A stretch of DNA of 64,000 nucleotides from Flavobacteriaceae bacterium. GTDB taxonomy: Bacteria > Bacteroidota > Bacteroidia > Flavobacteriales > Flavobacteriaceae. The stretch covers positions 141,412 to 205,411 of the forward strand of contig NVXD01000015.1 of assembly GCA_002746415.1 (NCBI GenBank). Direction: 5' to 3'. The position numbers were made by a program, and so were the translations under genes. This document shows positions 1 through 9,333 of this stretch, piece after piece (position 1 is the first letter of the stretch; each line of letters starts with the position of its first letter). The notes under the pieces are model-generated. The model worked only from the letters and a program-made list of their open reading frames with translations. It ran no database searches and was not told the DNA's origin.

Positions 1-174
1 TGCAGTAGTTGTTTTGACTTTTGCTATCAAGGTGCCATCTACAGGAGAGTAAGACGCAATAATGTCGCCGGAGCCAAAATTGTTGGAACCCGTTGAAGTG
101 CCATCATTAATATCACGTATTCCCAATTGCTTCAGGGCTTCTTGTATTCCAAAATCGACTGCAGAAACTTTCAT
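1..174 (-). CDS. Aldehyde dehydrogenase, 5' part only (ALDH7-like)
   Basis: This is the N-terminal 58 residues of a protein that runs off the left edge. The reading frame is open from the ATG at 172-174 (minus) to base 1. The segment holds the beginning found in the ALDH7 / aminoadipate-semialdehyde (piperideine-6-carboxylate) dehydrogenase branch: an amphipathic start around GIQEALKQLGI, then a SPVDG turn at about residues 42-46 that is typical just ahead of the NAD-binding fold. The catalytic Cys and Glu lie outside the window. Enzymes of this branch oxidise a semialdehyde in lysine breakdown. The assignment rests on the N-terminus alone, so the subfamily is tentative, while membership in the aldehyde dehydrogenase superfamily is fairly likely. 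Confidence 0.65.
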   Translation of the reverse strand, partial: MKVSAVDFGIQEALKQLGIRDINDGTSTGSNNFGSGDIIASYSPVDGTLIAKVKTTTA

Positions 175-262
175 TTTGTAACTTTTAGTAGTGTAATTGT
201 TATAATTTTGACAAAACTACAAATTAATTGTGGTTTTTATACTGAAGAGCGCATTCAAATAT

Positions 263-625
263 TTATCTAATAAATAACAATAAAAGCGCAATCAATGCAG
301 GTAATGCCTGTATAAAGAATATTTTTTTATCTGCTGTAAGAGCCCCATATATTCCTGCAATGGTAACACATATCAGGAAGAAAAGAGAAACGTTGGTTTT
401 CCATTCAGCATTCTCAATAAAAAATGTCCAAATGAGTCCAGCAGCTAAAAAGCCATTGTACAATCCTTGATTTGCAGCAAGGCTTTTAGTAGGTTCAAAT
501 AGTTCTGCGGGGAATTTTTTAAAGACTTTTCTTGCTCTGGTCGTCCAGGCAAACATTTCTAGCCAAAGAAAATAGAGGTGTAGTAAAGCAACAAAACCAA
601 TTAATATTTTAATAAGTATATCCAT
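263..625 (-). CDS. DUF1304 family membrane protein
   Basis: A 120-residue protein with about four hydrophobic segments (near residues 4-24, 52-68, 76-94 and 100-119) and a conserved-looking ANQGLYNGFLA stretch in the middle, which is the hallmark of the DUF1304 family. Its function is unknown. The frame can be extended upstream to 682, but that would run into the end of the 3-hydroxyanthranilate dioxygenase gene; the ATG at 623-625, ten bases after that gene's stop, gives the usual family length. The spacing suggests cotranscription with the dioxygenase. Whether it has any link to tryptophan breakdown is unknown. Confidence 0.75.
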   Translation of the reverse strand: MDILIKILIGFVALLHLYFLWLEMFAWTTRARKVFKKFPAELFEPTKSLAANQGLYNGFLAAGLIWTFFIENAEWKTNVSLFFLICVTIAGIYGALTADKKIFFIQALPALIALLLLFIR

Positions 626-635
626 AATGCAATAT

Positions 636-1175
636 TTAGTTTTCAGCGGTAAATCTTTTGTCTGAGGGCATCGTAGTCCCACAATCTTTACACCTTCTTA
701 ATTCTTCCGAATTGTAAAAATCTTTAAAATGACTTAAAAAATCCTTTTCGATATCAATCAAAGGAAAATAGACCTCATGTAATAAATTATTGCAGTTGTC
801 ACAAAACCATAGTAAGCCATCTTTAGCGCCTATATCTGCACGCTTTCGTTCTATCACCAAACCTATGGAATTCTTATGTCTAACAGGGGAATGAGGGACG
901 CCGGCAGGATGTAGGTACATATCTCCAGGGCCTAACTTCATGGTTTTTTTTGTGCTGTCTTCTTGTATATGTACTTCAATGTTTCCTTCTAATTGATAGA
1001 ACAACTCTTCAGTCTCGTTATAGTGGTAATCTTTTCGTGCATTGGGACCAGCAACAATCATTACAATATAATCCCCTGCATCTTTATAGAGATTTTTATT
1101 TCCAATAGGAGGTTTTAATGCATCCCTGTTTTCTTCTATCCATTTGTTTAGATTAAAAGGAGCTTGTATAGGCAT
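636..1175 (-). CDS. nbaC: 3-hydroxyanthranilate 3,4-dioxygenase
   Basis: A 179-residue cupin enzyme that opens the ring of 3-hydroxyanthranilate to 2-amino-3-carboxymuconate semialdehyde in the kynurenine route of tryptophan breakdown and quinolinate formation. The catalytic iron ligands are visible as His51, Glu57 and His95. The second, rubredoxin-like site of the bacterial homodimeric form is present as Cys125-x2-Cys128 and Cys162-x2-Cys165. The ATG at 1173-1175 gives the standard start MPIQAPFNLNKW; a longer frame to 1229 has no family support. The cytosolic enzyme is followed ten bases later by the DUF1304 gene. Tryptophan 2,3-dioxygenase, the first enzyme of the same pathway, lies 43 kb away at 44.9 kb. 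The call is firm because all seven metal ligands are in place. Confidence 0.95.
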   Translation of the reverse strand: MPIQAPFNLNKWIEENRDALKPPIGNKNLYKDAGDYIVMIVAGPNARKDYHYNETEELFYQLEGNIEVHIQEDSTKKTMKLGPGDMYLHPAGVPHSPVRHKNSIGLVIERKRADIGAKDGLLWFCDNCNNLLHEVYFPLIDIEKDFLSHFKDFYNSEELRRCKDCGTTMPSDKRFTAEN

Positions 1176-1272
1176 ATTGTTTTCTTTATACTTTGACAGT
1201 ACTATTAATTGGTGCAAGTAATGCACCAAAATCTATCAAATTTAAGAAAAGAAAATGGCTTTGAATATTCTT

Positions 1273-1755
1273 TTACCTATAGAACAGTTGTGTGAAGTAT
1301 AAGTTTCCATTAGCATCCTTCTTGACACTAATCCCTGTATGGGTAAATTCCCCTTCCATAGTTTTACGGTGAGCAGAACTGCTTAACCAATTCTCAAAAG
1401 CTCCAAATGCTGTTGTATAATTTTTGGCGACATTTTCTGCGACATATTCTGCACTTACCTTGGAAGACATGCTCGATGCCCTAGAATTAAAGTTATCATG
1501 ATTAATGCTCCCAATAGAAATCATATAATCTGTGTGCAAATTGGCATATTCATATGCTACTTCGCTAAAATTCAAAGAATTGTACCCCATTGAATTTCTA
1601 TGGTTATTAACGATTATCAATAGCGCTCCTTCTATTGCCTCGACATTTTCTGCTTCTATAATTGTTGTATCTGCATTGTTTACGGGTTCAGTAGTACATG
1701 AACTAATAATACATACAAATAAAACAAGAATAGCATAGTGCAATCTCATTTTCAT
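1273..1755 (-). CDS. CAP/SCP-domain lipoprotein (copy 1)
   Basis: A 160-residue secreted lipoprotein. The first 20 residues form a signal peptide ending in a lipobox with Cys20. The rest is a single small CAP (SCP/PR1) domain: NNHRNSMG helix start, HTDYM and INHDNF histidines, the ENVAKNY segment, WLSSSAHRKTM, and a C-terminal FTHTGISV plus FTQLFYR strand pair. The usual acidic/His cavity residues are present. Bacterial CAP proteins of this size (YkwD-like) have no settled function; binding of lipids, sterols or peptides has been proposed for relatives. It is followed on the same strand, upstream, by a close paralogue at 1951-2457, so the two look like a tandem duplication. The two start codons are 700 bases apart with 195 bases between the genes. 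Confidence 0.85.
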   Translation of the reverse strand: MKMRLHYAILVLFVCIISSCTTEPVNNADTTIIEAENVEAIEGALLIIVNNHRNSMGYNSLNFSEVAYEYANLHTDYMISIGSINHDNFNSRASSMSSKVSAEYVAENVAKNYTTAFGAFENWLSSSAHRKTMEGEFTHTGISVKKDANGNLYFTQLFYR

Positions 1756-1950
1756 AATGTTCTATTTGTAAGTAGGAAAGTCTTTTATTGGGTTTGGGGC
1801 CCTAAATGTTGAAGTACTTATAAATCAACGGGTTCAATGATAATAAAAATTGAGGAATGAATCAATGTATATAACTTCTTTTTCGTTTATCTGTATGGTA
1901 AAGGCTACCATAGACACAAAAAATCTTATAAGAGTAGTAAGAAATAAATC

Positions 1951-2457
1951 TTATTGGTAAAAAATCTGCGTGTAGTATATGTTACCATTGTCGTCTTCCT
2001 TAACACTGATGCCTGTAAAAGAAAAGTCACCTTCAATTGTTTTTTTATGATTAGAACTTTCTAACCATTTTTCCAATGCTTCCTCAGCACTATTATAATT
2101 CTTGGCAACATTTTCACCAACATGGTTGGCACCGACTTCATTTGCCATTTTTGTGGCTCTTGTATTATAGTTGTCATGGCTTAAGGTCCCTTCTGCCATC
2201 ATATAATTTGTATGGTCATTTGCATATGCATAGGCAACTTCATTAAAAGCAAGGGCATTGTGACCAAGAGCATCTCTATGTTCATTAATCAATACCAAAA
2301 GCTCTTGTTCTATTGCAACCATATTATGAGCGTCTGCAGTTGTTAAATTAACACCTTCTTCCAGTGATTCTTTTGTACAAGAAGTAAAAACAGACATTAT
2401 TAATATGATAATAAGGGATGTGTTTTTTAAAGATCGGAATGTTGTTGAATTAGCCAT
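1951..2457 (-). CDS. CAP/SCP-domain lipoprotein (copy 2)
   Basis: A 168-residue lipoprotein with a signal peptide ending in Thr-Ser-Cys (Cys26) and one CAP domain that matches copy 1 block by block: INEHRDALGHNAL, AYANDHTNYM, LSHDNYNTRA, GENVAKNY, WLESSNHKKT, FTGISV and YYTQIFY. The conserved cavity His and Glu residues are present. It probably sits in the outer membrane, facing either the periplasm or the surface. It is divergent from the alpha-2-macroglobulin gene across a 316-base gap. The paralogue pair differs most in the region just after the lipobox, as expected for a linker. Function unknown beyond the CAP fold. Confidence 0.85.
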   Translation of the reverse strand: MANSTTFRSLKNTSLIIILIMSVFTSCTKESLEEGVNLTTADAHNMVAIEQELLVLINEHRDALGHNALAFNEVAYAYANDHTNYMMAEGTLSHDNYNTRATKMANEVGANHVGENVAKNYNSAEEALEKWLESSNHKKTIEGDFSFTGISVKEDDNGNIYYTQIFYQ

Positions 2458-2773
2458 CGTAATAATTTTTGGGGAACTATTAATTTTGTTTTACATGGAC
2501 AAAGCTATATTGTGAAGAGGCTAAGGGACCTTATTTTCGCTTATTAGCACTATTTCTTGGAGGAAAGTACAAGACAGAGGATTAGGCGTTCTTTTTCTCG
2601 GATGAAAGAAATCACGCTAAAAAAATGAATGACATTTACGATCGGTAAAATGCACTTAAACATATTCTTAACATCTATATCTTTTTTTTAAATCGTATGT
2701 AAACTAATAATATAATAGCTAGTCTCGCTATAGCCGTAAACAGTTTATATTTACAAATACAAAACACTCGCCC
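2458..2773. other. Divergent intergenic region, no gene seen
   Basis: This 316-base stretch lies between the divergent CAP lipoprotein 2 and alpha-2-macroglobulin genes. It is AT-rich, holds no credible reading frame, and must contain both promoters. A TATATTTA box about 20 bases upstream of the ATG at 2774 resembles the Bacteroidota -7 element TAnnTTTG but lacks the final G, so I do not call it as a promoter. Confidence 0.4.
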
Positions 2774-5700
2774 ATGCCATTAAGAAATTATATTCGTTTT
2801 TTTATTATTACCAGTTTACTAGTGAGTTGTTCTAATAACAAGAAAAAAGCTGCGGAGGAATATGATGATCTTAATCGCTATCAAAATATAATATCAGAGA
2901 TTTCTCATGGGGTTATTTCAGCCAAGAGTGACGTTAGAGTAGTCTTGAATACTTCTATTACCTCATGGGAAAATGGAGCCGAGCTGGATAATAGCTTGTT
3001 AGTGGCTTCACCGCATATTAAAGGAAAGGTTGTGGCATTGGACAATAGAACAATTGCATTTGTTCCCAATAAGGGTTTTGAACAGGATACAGAGTATAAA
3101 TTCACTTTGGTTTTAGAGAATATTATTAAAGATGTTCCAAAGGAACTAAAAACACTCTCCTTTGGGGTAAAGATTTTAAAACAACAATTTAACATCTATA
3201 CAAATCCCATTCAATCGTATTCCAACGACAGGCAATTTATTGAAGGTCAAATACGAAGTGCTGATCAACTTTCATTAGAAACAGTTAAAAAGCTGATAAA
3301 CGTAAAACAAAATGGAAAGGACATTCCTGTTACCTTTGATGCTACTGTAAAAGAAGGCACGCAGTTTCAATTTAAGATTGATAGCATCTTGCGTTATGAG
3401 GAGGATTCCGAGTTAGAAATCTCATGGGATGGTGCAGCATTTAGTATTGAGAGTTCAGGGAGCAATATCATAAAAATTCCAGGAAAGAATAATTTTACCG
3501 TACTGGAAGCAACTGTCCAAAAAACAGAGAATCAACTCATATTAGTCAATTTTTCGGACCCGTTAAAAAAAGGACAGGATTTTAAGGGGTTAGTTATTCT
3601 AGAAGGGGACAACAACCCAAAATATGCCGTGGATGGCAATACGCTAAAAGTATACCCTTCCAAAGAAATCAGTGGAATAGCACGGTTGGAAGTTTTTGAG
3701 GGCATACAAAGTACATCTGGTTACAAGCTAAAAACAAAATTTACGGAACGTATTGCTTTTGAGCAGTTAAAACCAGAGGTGAGGTTACTTTCAAATGGAA
3801 CAATATTGCCTTCTTCGCATAATTTAAAAGTCAATTTTGAAGCTGTAAACCTAAAAGCTGTAGATGTTACGGTTTTAAAGATTTTTGAAAACAATATACT
3901 TCAATTCTTGCAAAGCAATAATTTAAATAGTTCATCTGGTTTGGTACAAGTAGCTAGGCCCATAGCCAAGAAAAGACTTGACCTTCAAAATAAATTATCG
4001 GAGAATAATGGAAAATGGTCCGCACATGCCTTGGATTTAAGAACCTTGATTACTCCAGAAGTAGGGGCCATCTATCGAGTGGAATTTAATTTTAAGCCTG
4101 CTTATAGTCTGTACAAGTGTACTAACACCAATTTTAAAACGGAAGAAGATACTGATGAGAACTATGACGAAGAAAATGAAAGCAGTAGTTGGGATGGTGT
4201 AGAGAACTATTACTATAATAATAATTATTACGATTATAATTGGAACGAACGAAATAACCCTTGCAATACCTCTTATTACCATAATAAAAAAAGAGGGATA
4301 AACATTTTGGCTACTGACCTTGGTGTAACCGTTAAAAAAGGAGTTAATAAAAGCTATTTTGTTGCTGTAAATAATATTTTGAATACGAATCCGATTGCCG
4401 GGGTTACCGTTACCTTTTATAATTATCAACAACAACCCTTGGGTAATGTGGTGACCAATGCAGATGGCACCTCAATTTATGATGCTGATCACCTAGCCTT
4501 TTTTGCCGTTGCAGAACACAATGGACAAAAAACCTATATAAAATTAAATGATGGCAATGCACTTTCTGTAAGCAAATTCAATGTTTCTGGGGTACAGCTT
4601 AAAAAAGGCATTAAAGGATTCATTTTTGGAGAGCGCGGTGTTTGGCGCCCTGGAGACCAAATTTTTCTTTCGTTTATGTTGAATGACAAAGCCAATAAAC
4701 TTCCGGCCAATCATCCCGTTAAGATAGAATTAATGGATCCATATAATAAAGTGGTGCATAGAGAAGTAAAAACAAATGGGCTCAATAATTTCTATGATTT
4801 CAATTTAAAGACTGATGAAAATGCCCCAACAGGAAATTGGTTGGTAAAAATATCTGTAGGTGGTGCATCATTTACAAAAACACTTAAGATTGAAACCATA
4901 AAACCCAATAGATTAAAAATAAAGACCGAGTTTAATGATGAATTGCTCTCTGGAAGTAAACCCATTCAGGGAAATTTGGAAGTAAAATGGTTGCATGGTG
5001 CAATAGCCAAGAATTTAAAAACGGATATTGCTGCAAAGTTCAGATCTCAGACGACCACATTCAAACAATTTCCAGGCTATATTTTTGATGACCCAACAAG
5101 AAAATTTTCTGTGGAGGAACAAGTGGTTTTTGATGGTAAAATAGATGGAGAAGGCAAAGTTGGTTTCACAATAGCCCCACAATTGAAAACCAATGCTCCC
5201 GGAATGTTGCAAGCCGCTTTTATTACCAAAGTATATGAAAATGGGGGAGATTTTAGTACGGATGTCTTTACACGTCCTTATTCTCCTTTTAAAACTTATG
5301 TAGGACTTAATGTGCCTAAAGGGGATAAGGCCAGAGGAATGCTTTTAACAGATCAAACCCATACATTTGAAATTGTTTCTGTCGATGAAAAAGGCAGTCC
5401 AAGAGCTACTAAGAATCTTAAAGTGACCATTCATAAGGTAAGCTGGCGTTGGTGGTGGGATACTTCTTCTGATAACATAAGCAATTTTAGTAGCAGCAAT
5501 TACAGAGAGAAAATTTTTGAAGAGACCATTAGCACAAATTCTAGTGGAAAAGAAACGTTCAAGTTTGAATTGAAGTATCCCAATTGGGGGCGCTATTTGG
5601 TTCGAGTAGCAGATGAAAATGGAGGTCATGCAACAGGTAAGACCATTTATGTGGATTGGCCAGGATGGGCAGGAAAATCAAGAAAGAACGACCCATCTGC

Positions 5701-8296
5701 AGCTACCATGTTAGTATTTTCCACAGATAAAGAAAAATATAATGTTGGCGAAACTGCAACGGTTACTTTTCCTAGTTCAGTAGGTGGAAGAGCTTTAGTA
5801 ACAATAGAAAATGGGACCGAAGTATTGGAATCCTTGTGGGTGGAAACTGTTGAAGGGGAAACCAAATTTCAATTACCCATTTCAGAACTATACACCCCTA
5901 ATGTGTTTATCAATATTGCATTATTGCAACCTCATGGAACTACCCTCAATGATTCTCCCATTAGACTTTATGGTATTGTTGGGATCAATGTTGAAAATGC
6001 TGAAACTAAGTTAGTACCGAATATTTCAATGCCAGACGTACTACAGCCAGAAGAAATTATGACCCTTAAGGTAAGTGAAAAGCAAGGGAAGGCCATGACC
6101 TATAACATTGCCATAGTGGATGAAGGTCTTTTGGATTTAACAAGATTTAAAACTCCAGACCCATGGAATACCTTTTATGCCCGTGAGGCATTGGGTGTAA
6201 AAACATGGGATGTTTATGATGATGTCATTGGTGCATTTGGTGGGCGCATAAATCAGGTATTTGCAATTGGAGGCGACGGTGAATTGGCTGGCGCTAAAAA
6301 CAAAAAAGCAAATAGATTTGAACCTATGGTTGTTTATTTAGGCCCGTTTAGTTTAAAAGAAAACCAGACCAAATCACATAAAATAAAAATTCCAAAATAC
6401 GTGGGTGCTGTTCGTACCATGGTTGTAGCAGGGAATCCAGAGAATGAAGCATATGGAAAAGCGGAAAAATCAACACCTGTTCGCAAACCCCTAATGATAT
6501 TAGCCTCCTTGCCTAGAAAAATTACTCCAGGAGAAAAAGTGACCTTACCGGTTACTGTTTTTGCCATGGAGAAAAAGGTGAAGAATGTAACCATTACCAT
6601 TAAACAAGACGAGGCATTTACAATTGATGGCCCAACATCCCAAAAAATATCATTTGCAAATCCAGATGAGAAAATGGTTTATTTTAATTTGAATGTGGCC
6701 GACTTTAATGGAATAGGAAAAGTGATTGTTGAGGCATCGGGCAATGGTGAAAAAGCTTCTTTTGAAATTCCTATAGATGTAATAAACCCAAACCCTATGA
6801 CTTCAACTGTTCAGGATTTGGTTTTGGACGGTAATGTAAGTCAGACTATAAATTTAGAAACTTTTGGAATCTCAGGTAGTAATGCTGCACAAATAGAATT
6901 ATCAACCTTGCCACCGATGAATTTTAATGGTAGGATGCAGTATTTAATCCGTTATTCACATGGGTGTGTGGAACAGACCACTTCGGCGGCCTTTCCACAA
7001 TTGTTTTTGGCAGATATTTTTGATTTGGATTCCGGGAAGAAAAATAAAATTCAGCTTAACGTAGAAAATGCTATAAAACGACTTGGAAGTTTTCAATTGC
7101 CAAACGGTGGCTTTTCGTATTGGCCGGGACGTGGACGGGCAAACGACTGGGGAACTTCTTATGCAGGACACTTTTTATTGGAAGCCGCTAAAAAAGGATA
7201 TGTGCTCCCTATTGGATTTAAATCTAGTTGGATAAGCTATCAGCAACAAATGGCAAAACAGTGGAGAGCAAGTATTAGAAATTCGGATTTGGCACAGGCC
7301 TATAGATTATATACACTGGCACTTTCTGGCAATGCAGATGTGGCATCTATGAATAGGTTGCGAGAGACTACTACATTATCCAATCAAGCAAAATATCGTT
7401 TGGCAGCAACATATGGACATATTGGTCAGGCTAAAACAGCAAATCAGTTGTTGGATAAGGCGTCCTTGGACTTTAATGGACATCGGTACAATTATTACAC
7501 CTATGGTTCTGCAACAAGAAATAGAGCCATGGCATTGGAAACATTTGTGTTGTTAAAGGATAAAGTAAAAGCCCAAGAAATGGCAAAGGTTTTGGCAAAA
7601 CAACTAAGTGAAAAATGTTGGATGAGCACCCAGAGTACCTCCTATAGTTTGTTGGGAATGGCAAAATTTGCAGAAATGGTGGGTGGTAAAGGTATTAAGG
7701 CTACAATTGCAGTAAATGGAAAGCCAGAAAATGTGAGTACACCAAAAACATTGGCAAATAGAACACTGCAGATTAAAAAAGGTAGCAATAGCATTCAATT
7801 AAAGAATGAAGGAGGCAACACTCTTTATGTTACTATAGTGAACAACGGTATTTTAGCTGTTGGGGAGGAGAAGGTCTTTCAGAAAAACCTATCCGTACAA
7901 ATGGTATATAAGGGACGTAATGGAAGCACTTTGGATGTTTCTAAAATTTCGCAGGGAACAGATTTTGTTGCTGAGGTGACACTGACCAATACCACGGCAA
8001 CGAATCTTAAAGATATGGCATTGACAGAAATATTTCCCAGTGGATGGGAGATTGTAAATACCCGTTTTACTGATTTTGGTGACTTTGCACAGAATAGTGT
8101 TGATCATACAGATTTAAGGGATGACAGGGCCAATTTTTATTTCGATTTAAAAAAGAACGAAACCAAAACTTTTAGGATATTATTGAATGCTTCCTACTTG
8201 GGCAGGTATTATTTACCTGGAGTACAGGCAGAAGCAATGTATGATAATAATTATGTGGTACGCACCAAAGGGCGTTGGGTTGAGGTTGTGCAGTAG
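2774..8296 (+). CDS. Alpha-2-macroglobulin family lipoprotein with thioester
   Basis: An 1840-residue lipoprotein (signal peptide with Val-Ser-Cys19) of the bacterial alpha-2-macroglobulin family (YfhM-like). Such proteins trap attacking proteases: cleavage of a bait region exposes a reactive thioester that links to the protease. The thioester motif is intact as Cys1398-Val-Glu-Gln1401, preceded by His-Gly. N-terminal macroglobulin/Ig-like domains fill about residues 30-450. A low-complexity stretch very rich in Tyr, Asn, Glu and Asp follows at about 456-505. The MG-type domains with the GERGVWRPGD signature lie near residue 615-630. The alpha-helical thioester domain spans about 1380-1640, and a C-terminal receptor-like domain closes the protein. 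The partner penicillin-binding protein 1C gene follows at 9.6 kb, the usual pairing, in which PBP1C repairs peptidoglycan after attack. It ends in TAG. Confidence 0.95.
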   Translation: MPLRNYIRFFIITSLLVSCSNNKKKAAEEYDDLNRYQNIISEISHGVISAKSDVRVVLNTSITSWENGAELDNSLLVASPHIKGKVVALDNRTIAFVPNKGFEQDTEYKFTLVLENIIKDVPKELKTLSFGVKILKQQFNIYTNPIQSYSNDRQFIEGQIRSADQLSLETVKKLINVKQNGKDIPVTFDATVKEGTQFQFKIDSILRYEEDSELEISWDGAAFSIESSGSNIIKIPGKNNFTVLEATVQKTENQLILVNFSDPLKKGQDFKGLVILEGDNNPKYAVDGNTLKVYPSKEISGIARLEVFEGIQSTSGYKLKTKFTERIAFEQLKPEVRLLSNGTILPSSHNLKVNFEAVNLKAVDVTVLKIFENNILQFLQSNNLNSSSGLVQVARPIAKKRLDLQNKLSENNGKWSAHALDLRTLITPEVGAIYRVEFNFKPAYSLYKCTNTNFKTEEDTDENYDEENESSSWDGVENYYYNNNYYDYNWNERNNPCNTSYYHNKKRGINILATDLGVTVKKGVNKSYFVAVNNILNTNPIAGVTVTFYNYQQQPLGNVVTNADGTSIYDADHLAFFAVAEHNGQKTYIKLNDGNALSVSKFNVSGVQLKKGIKGFIFGERGVWRPGDQIFLSFMLNDKANKLPANHPVKIELMDPYNKVVHREVKTNGLNNFYDFNLKTDENAPTGNWLVKISVGGASFTKTLKIETIKPNRLKIKTEFNDELLSGSKPIQGNLEVKWLHGAIAKNLKTDIAAKFRSQTTTFKQFPGYIFDDPTRKFSVEEQVVFDGKIDGEGKVGFTIAPQLKTNAPGMLQAAFITKVYENGGDFSTDVFTRPYSPFKTYVGLNVPKGDKARGMLLTDQTHTFEIVSVDEKGSPRATKNLKVTIHKVSWRWWWDTSSDNISNFSSSNYREKIFEETISTNSSGKETFKFELKYPNWGRYLVRVADENGGHATGKTIYVDWPGWAGKSRKNDPSAATMLVFSTDKEKYNVGETATVTFPSSVGGRALVTIENGTEVLESLWVETVEGETKFQLPISELYTPNVFINIALLQPHGTTLNDSPIRLYGIVGINVENAETKLVPNISMPDVLQPEEIMTLKVSEKQGKAMTYNIAIVDEGLLDLTRFKTPDPWNTFYAREALGVKTWDVYDDVIGAFGGRINQVFAIGGDGELAGAKNKKANRFEPMVVYLGPFSLKENQTKSHKIKIPKYVGAVRTMVVAGNPENEAYGKAEKSTPVRKPLMILASLPRKITPGEKVTLPVTVFAMEKKVKNVTITIKQDEAFTIDGPTSQKISFANPDEKMVYFNLNVADFNGIGKVIVEASGNGEKASFEIPIDVINPNPMTSTVQDLVLDGNVSQTINLETFGISGSNAAQIELSTLPPMNFNGRMQYLIRYSHGCVEQTTSAAFPQLFLADIFDLDSGKKNKIQLNVENAIKRLGSFQLPNGGFSYWPGRGRANDWGTSYAGHFLLEAAKKGYVLPIGFKSSWISYQQQMAKQWRASIRNSDLAQAYRLYTLALSGNADVASMNRLRETTTLSNQAKYRLAATYGHIGQAKTANQLLDKASLDFNGHRYNYYTYGSATRNRAMALETFVLLKDKVKAQEMAKVLAKQLSEKCWMSTQSTSYSLLGMAKFAEMVGGKGIKATIAVNGKPENVSTPKTLANRTLQIKKGSNSIQLKNEGGNTLYVTIVNNGILAVGEEKVFQKNLSVQMVYKGRNGSTLDVSKISQGTDFVAEVTLTNTTATNLKDMALTEIFPSGWEIVNTRFTDFGDFAQNSVDHTDLRDDRANFYFDLKKNETKTFRILLNASYLGRYYLPGVQAEAMYDNNYVVRTKGRWVEVVQ

Positions 8297-8311
8297 GGAT
8301 AAAAGGAAAAA

Positions 8312-8818
8312 TCATTCAGATGTTTCCTCAAAAGGTTCATTTTTCAACACCTTACCAAACACAAAAGCTCCAATTTCTTTTACAGGCGTATAGAAGATAG
8401 ATTCTTTTTTATCCTCTTCGTCGACAAAATGCATAGTATTGTTTAATCCGTCAAAAAACACAAGAAAGGCACCAACGATAACAGCCACTTTTAAGGCACC
8501 AAAAATGGCTCCGGCAATTTTATTGATGGTTCCTAATAAAACAATATTAGCAACTTTGGTCAATAATTTTCCAGCAAAGTGAACGGCAAGAACAATGATA
8601 ATAAAAGTGATGATAAACGAAGTGATATTGATGTAACGCTCATTCCATTCCATATTTATGGATAGGTAATTTCCAGCAATATAGGAAAAGTGAATAGCAC
8701 CATAAATTCCAGCAATTAGAGCGATTATTGAGGCAATTTCAATTAGCAACCCATTTTTAAAACCTTTGTAAAGGCCCCAAATGAGTAATAACCCTAAAAC
8801 GATATCCAAGAAACTCAT
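8312..8818 (-). CDS. CvpA family membrane protein
   Basis: A 168-residue inner-membrane protein with four hydrophobic helices and the CvpA signature start (SFLDIVLGLLLIWGLYKGFKNG). CvpA was first described as needed for colicin V secretion and is implicated in envelope homeostasis; its exact role is not settled. The frame continues to 8917, but the upstream part is a poor sequence that overlaps a palindromic repeat; the ATG at 8816-8818 gives the standard family N-terminus. The gene is convergent with the alpha-2-macroglobulin gene, 15 bases apart, and a TATATTTG box on the minus strand at 8834-8841 could serve as its -7 promoter element, though I see no matching -33 element. Confidence 0.85.
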   Translation of the reverse strand: MSFLDIVLGLLLIWGLYKGFKNGLLIEIASIIALIAGIYGAIHFSYIAGNYLSINMEWNERYINITSFIITFIIIVLAVHFAGKLLTKVANIVLLGTINKIAGAIFGALKVAVIVGAFLVFFDGLNNTMHFVDEEDKKESIFYTPVKEIGAFVFGKVLKNEPFEETSE

Positions 8819-8882
8819 ACGAATTGTTTTGGGCAAATATAGAACTTTGATTTGTACCTTTGAAAACGAATGGTTTGTTGGT

Positions 8883-8904
8883 ACACTGAGCGTAGCTGAA
8901 GTGT
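8883..8904. repeat. REP-like imperfect palindrome
   Basis: A 22-base element with 5-base arms ACACT and AGTGT around the core GAGCGTAGCTGA. The core CTGAGCGTAGCTG resembles the short palindromic intergenic repeats of the type CTGAGCGCAGTCGAAG that I recall as widespread in Flavobacteriia. A related core, CTGAACGCAGTCG, occurs at 56839-56851. It lies between the divergent cvpA and the small gene at 8977. Confidence 0.45.
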
Positions 8905-8976
8905 CAGATTCGTTCATTCGACTGTAGCAAAAGACAGGCTAAAGTTGAAACCTAAAAATTAAGATAACATAGGAAT

Positions 8977-9333
8977 ATGGTTAGAGATGTTCAATTAAAA
9001 GAAAGATGGGAACTATTGGTAGGGAAATTATCCGCACAATTTGCTGATGGGGATACGTTGGATCTAGATGGCATTATTTACCTCGTGGGAGTTCAGGAAT
9101 TGGGACAGTATCACAAGAAATATAAAAAAGATGAGAAACTCAACCTGATGCATATTGCCATTTGCAGATTATTGGAACCATATGGCTATTATGAGTTTGA
9201 TTTTTTTGATGATGAAAAATGGCCACATTATAAAGTAAAGGAAGAATTGCCACCACTAAAGGCTGGGGAGCAGAGTGTGTTGATGAAAGAGGCCTTAGTA
9301 AATTATTTTATTGAGAAAGAATATATAAAATGA
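8977..9333 (+). CDS. Small conserved-looking cytosolic protein, function unknown
   Basis: A 118-residue soluble protein without signal peptide or membrane segment, rich in acidic and aromatic residues. It has a central LDGIIYLVGVQELG stretch, then YHKKYKKDEKLNLMHIAICRLLEPYGYYEF, which looks helical and well ordered. I do not recognise a characterised family. Its stop overlaps the start of the next gene by four bases (ATGA), so the two are translated together, and that gene in turn overlaps pbpC. This places it in a three-gene unit ending in penicillin-binding protein 1C. A short purine-rich stretch (AGGA) lies about seven bases before the ATG. Confidence 0.7.
   Translation: MVRDVQLKERWELLVGKLSAQFADGDTLDLDGIIYLVGVQELGQYHKKYKKDEKLNLMHIAICRLLEPYGYYEFDFFDDEKWPHYKVKEELPPLKAGEQSVLMKEALVNYFIEKEYIK

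Noticed and set aside
4037..4435. Minus-strand open frames inside the A2M gene and similar frames inside other long genes
   Set aside because: They follow the codon pattern of the real gene on the other strand, have low-complexity products and no family resemblance.
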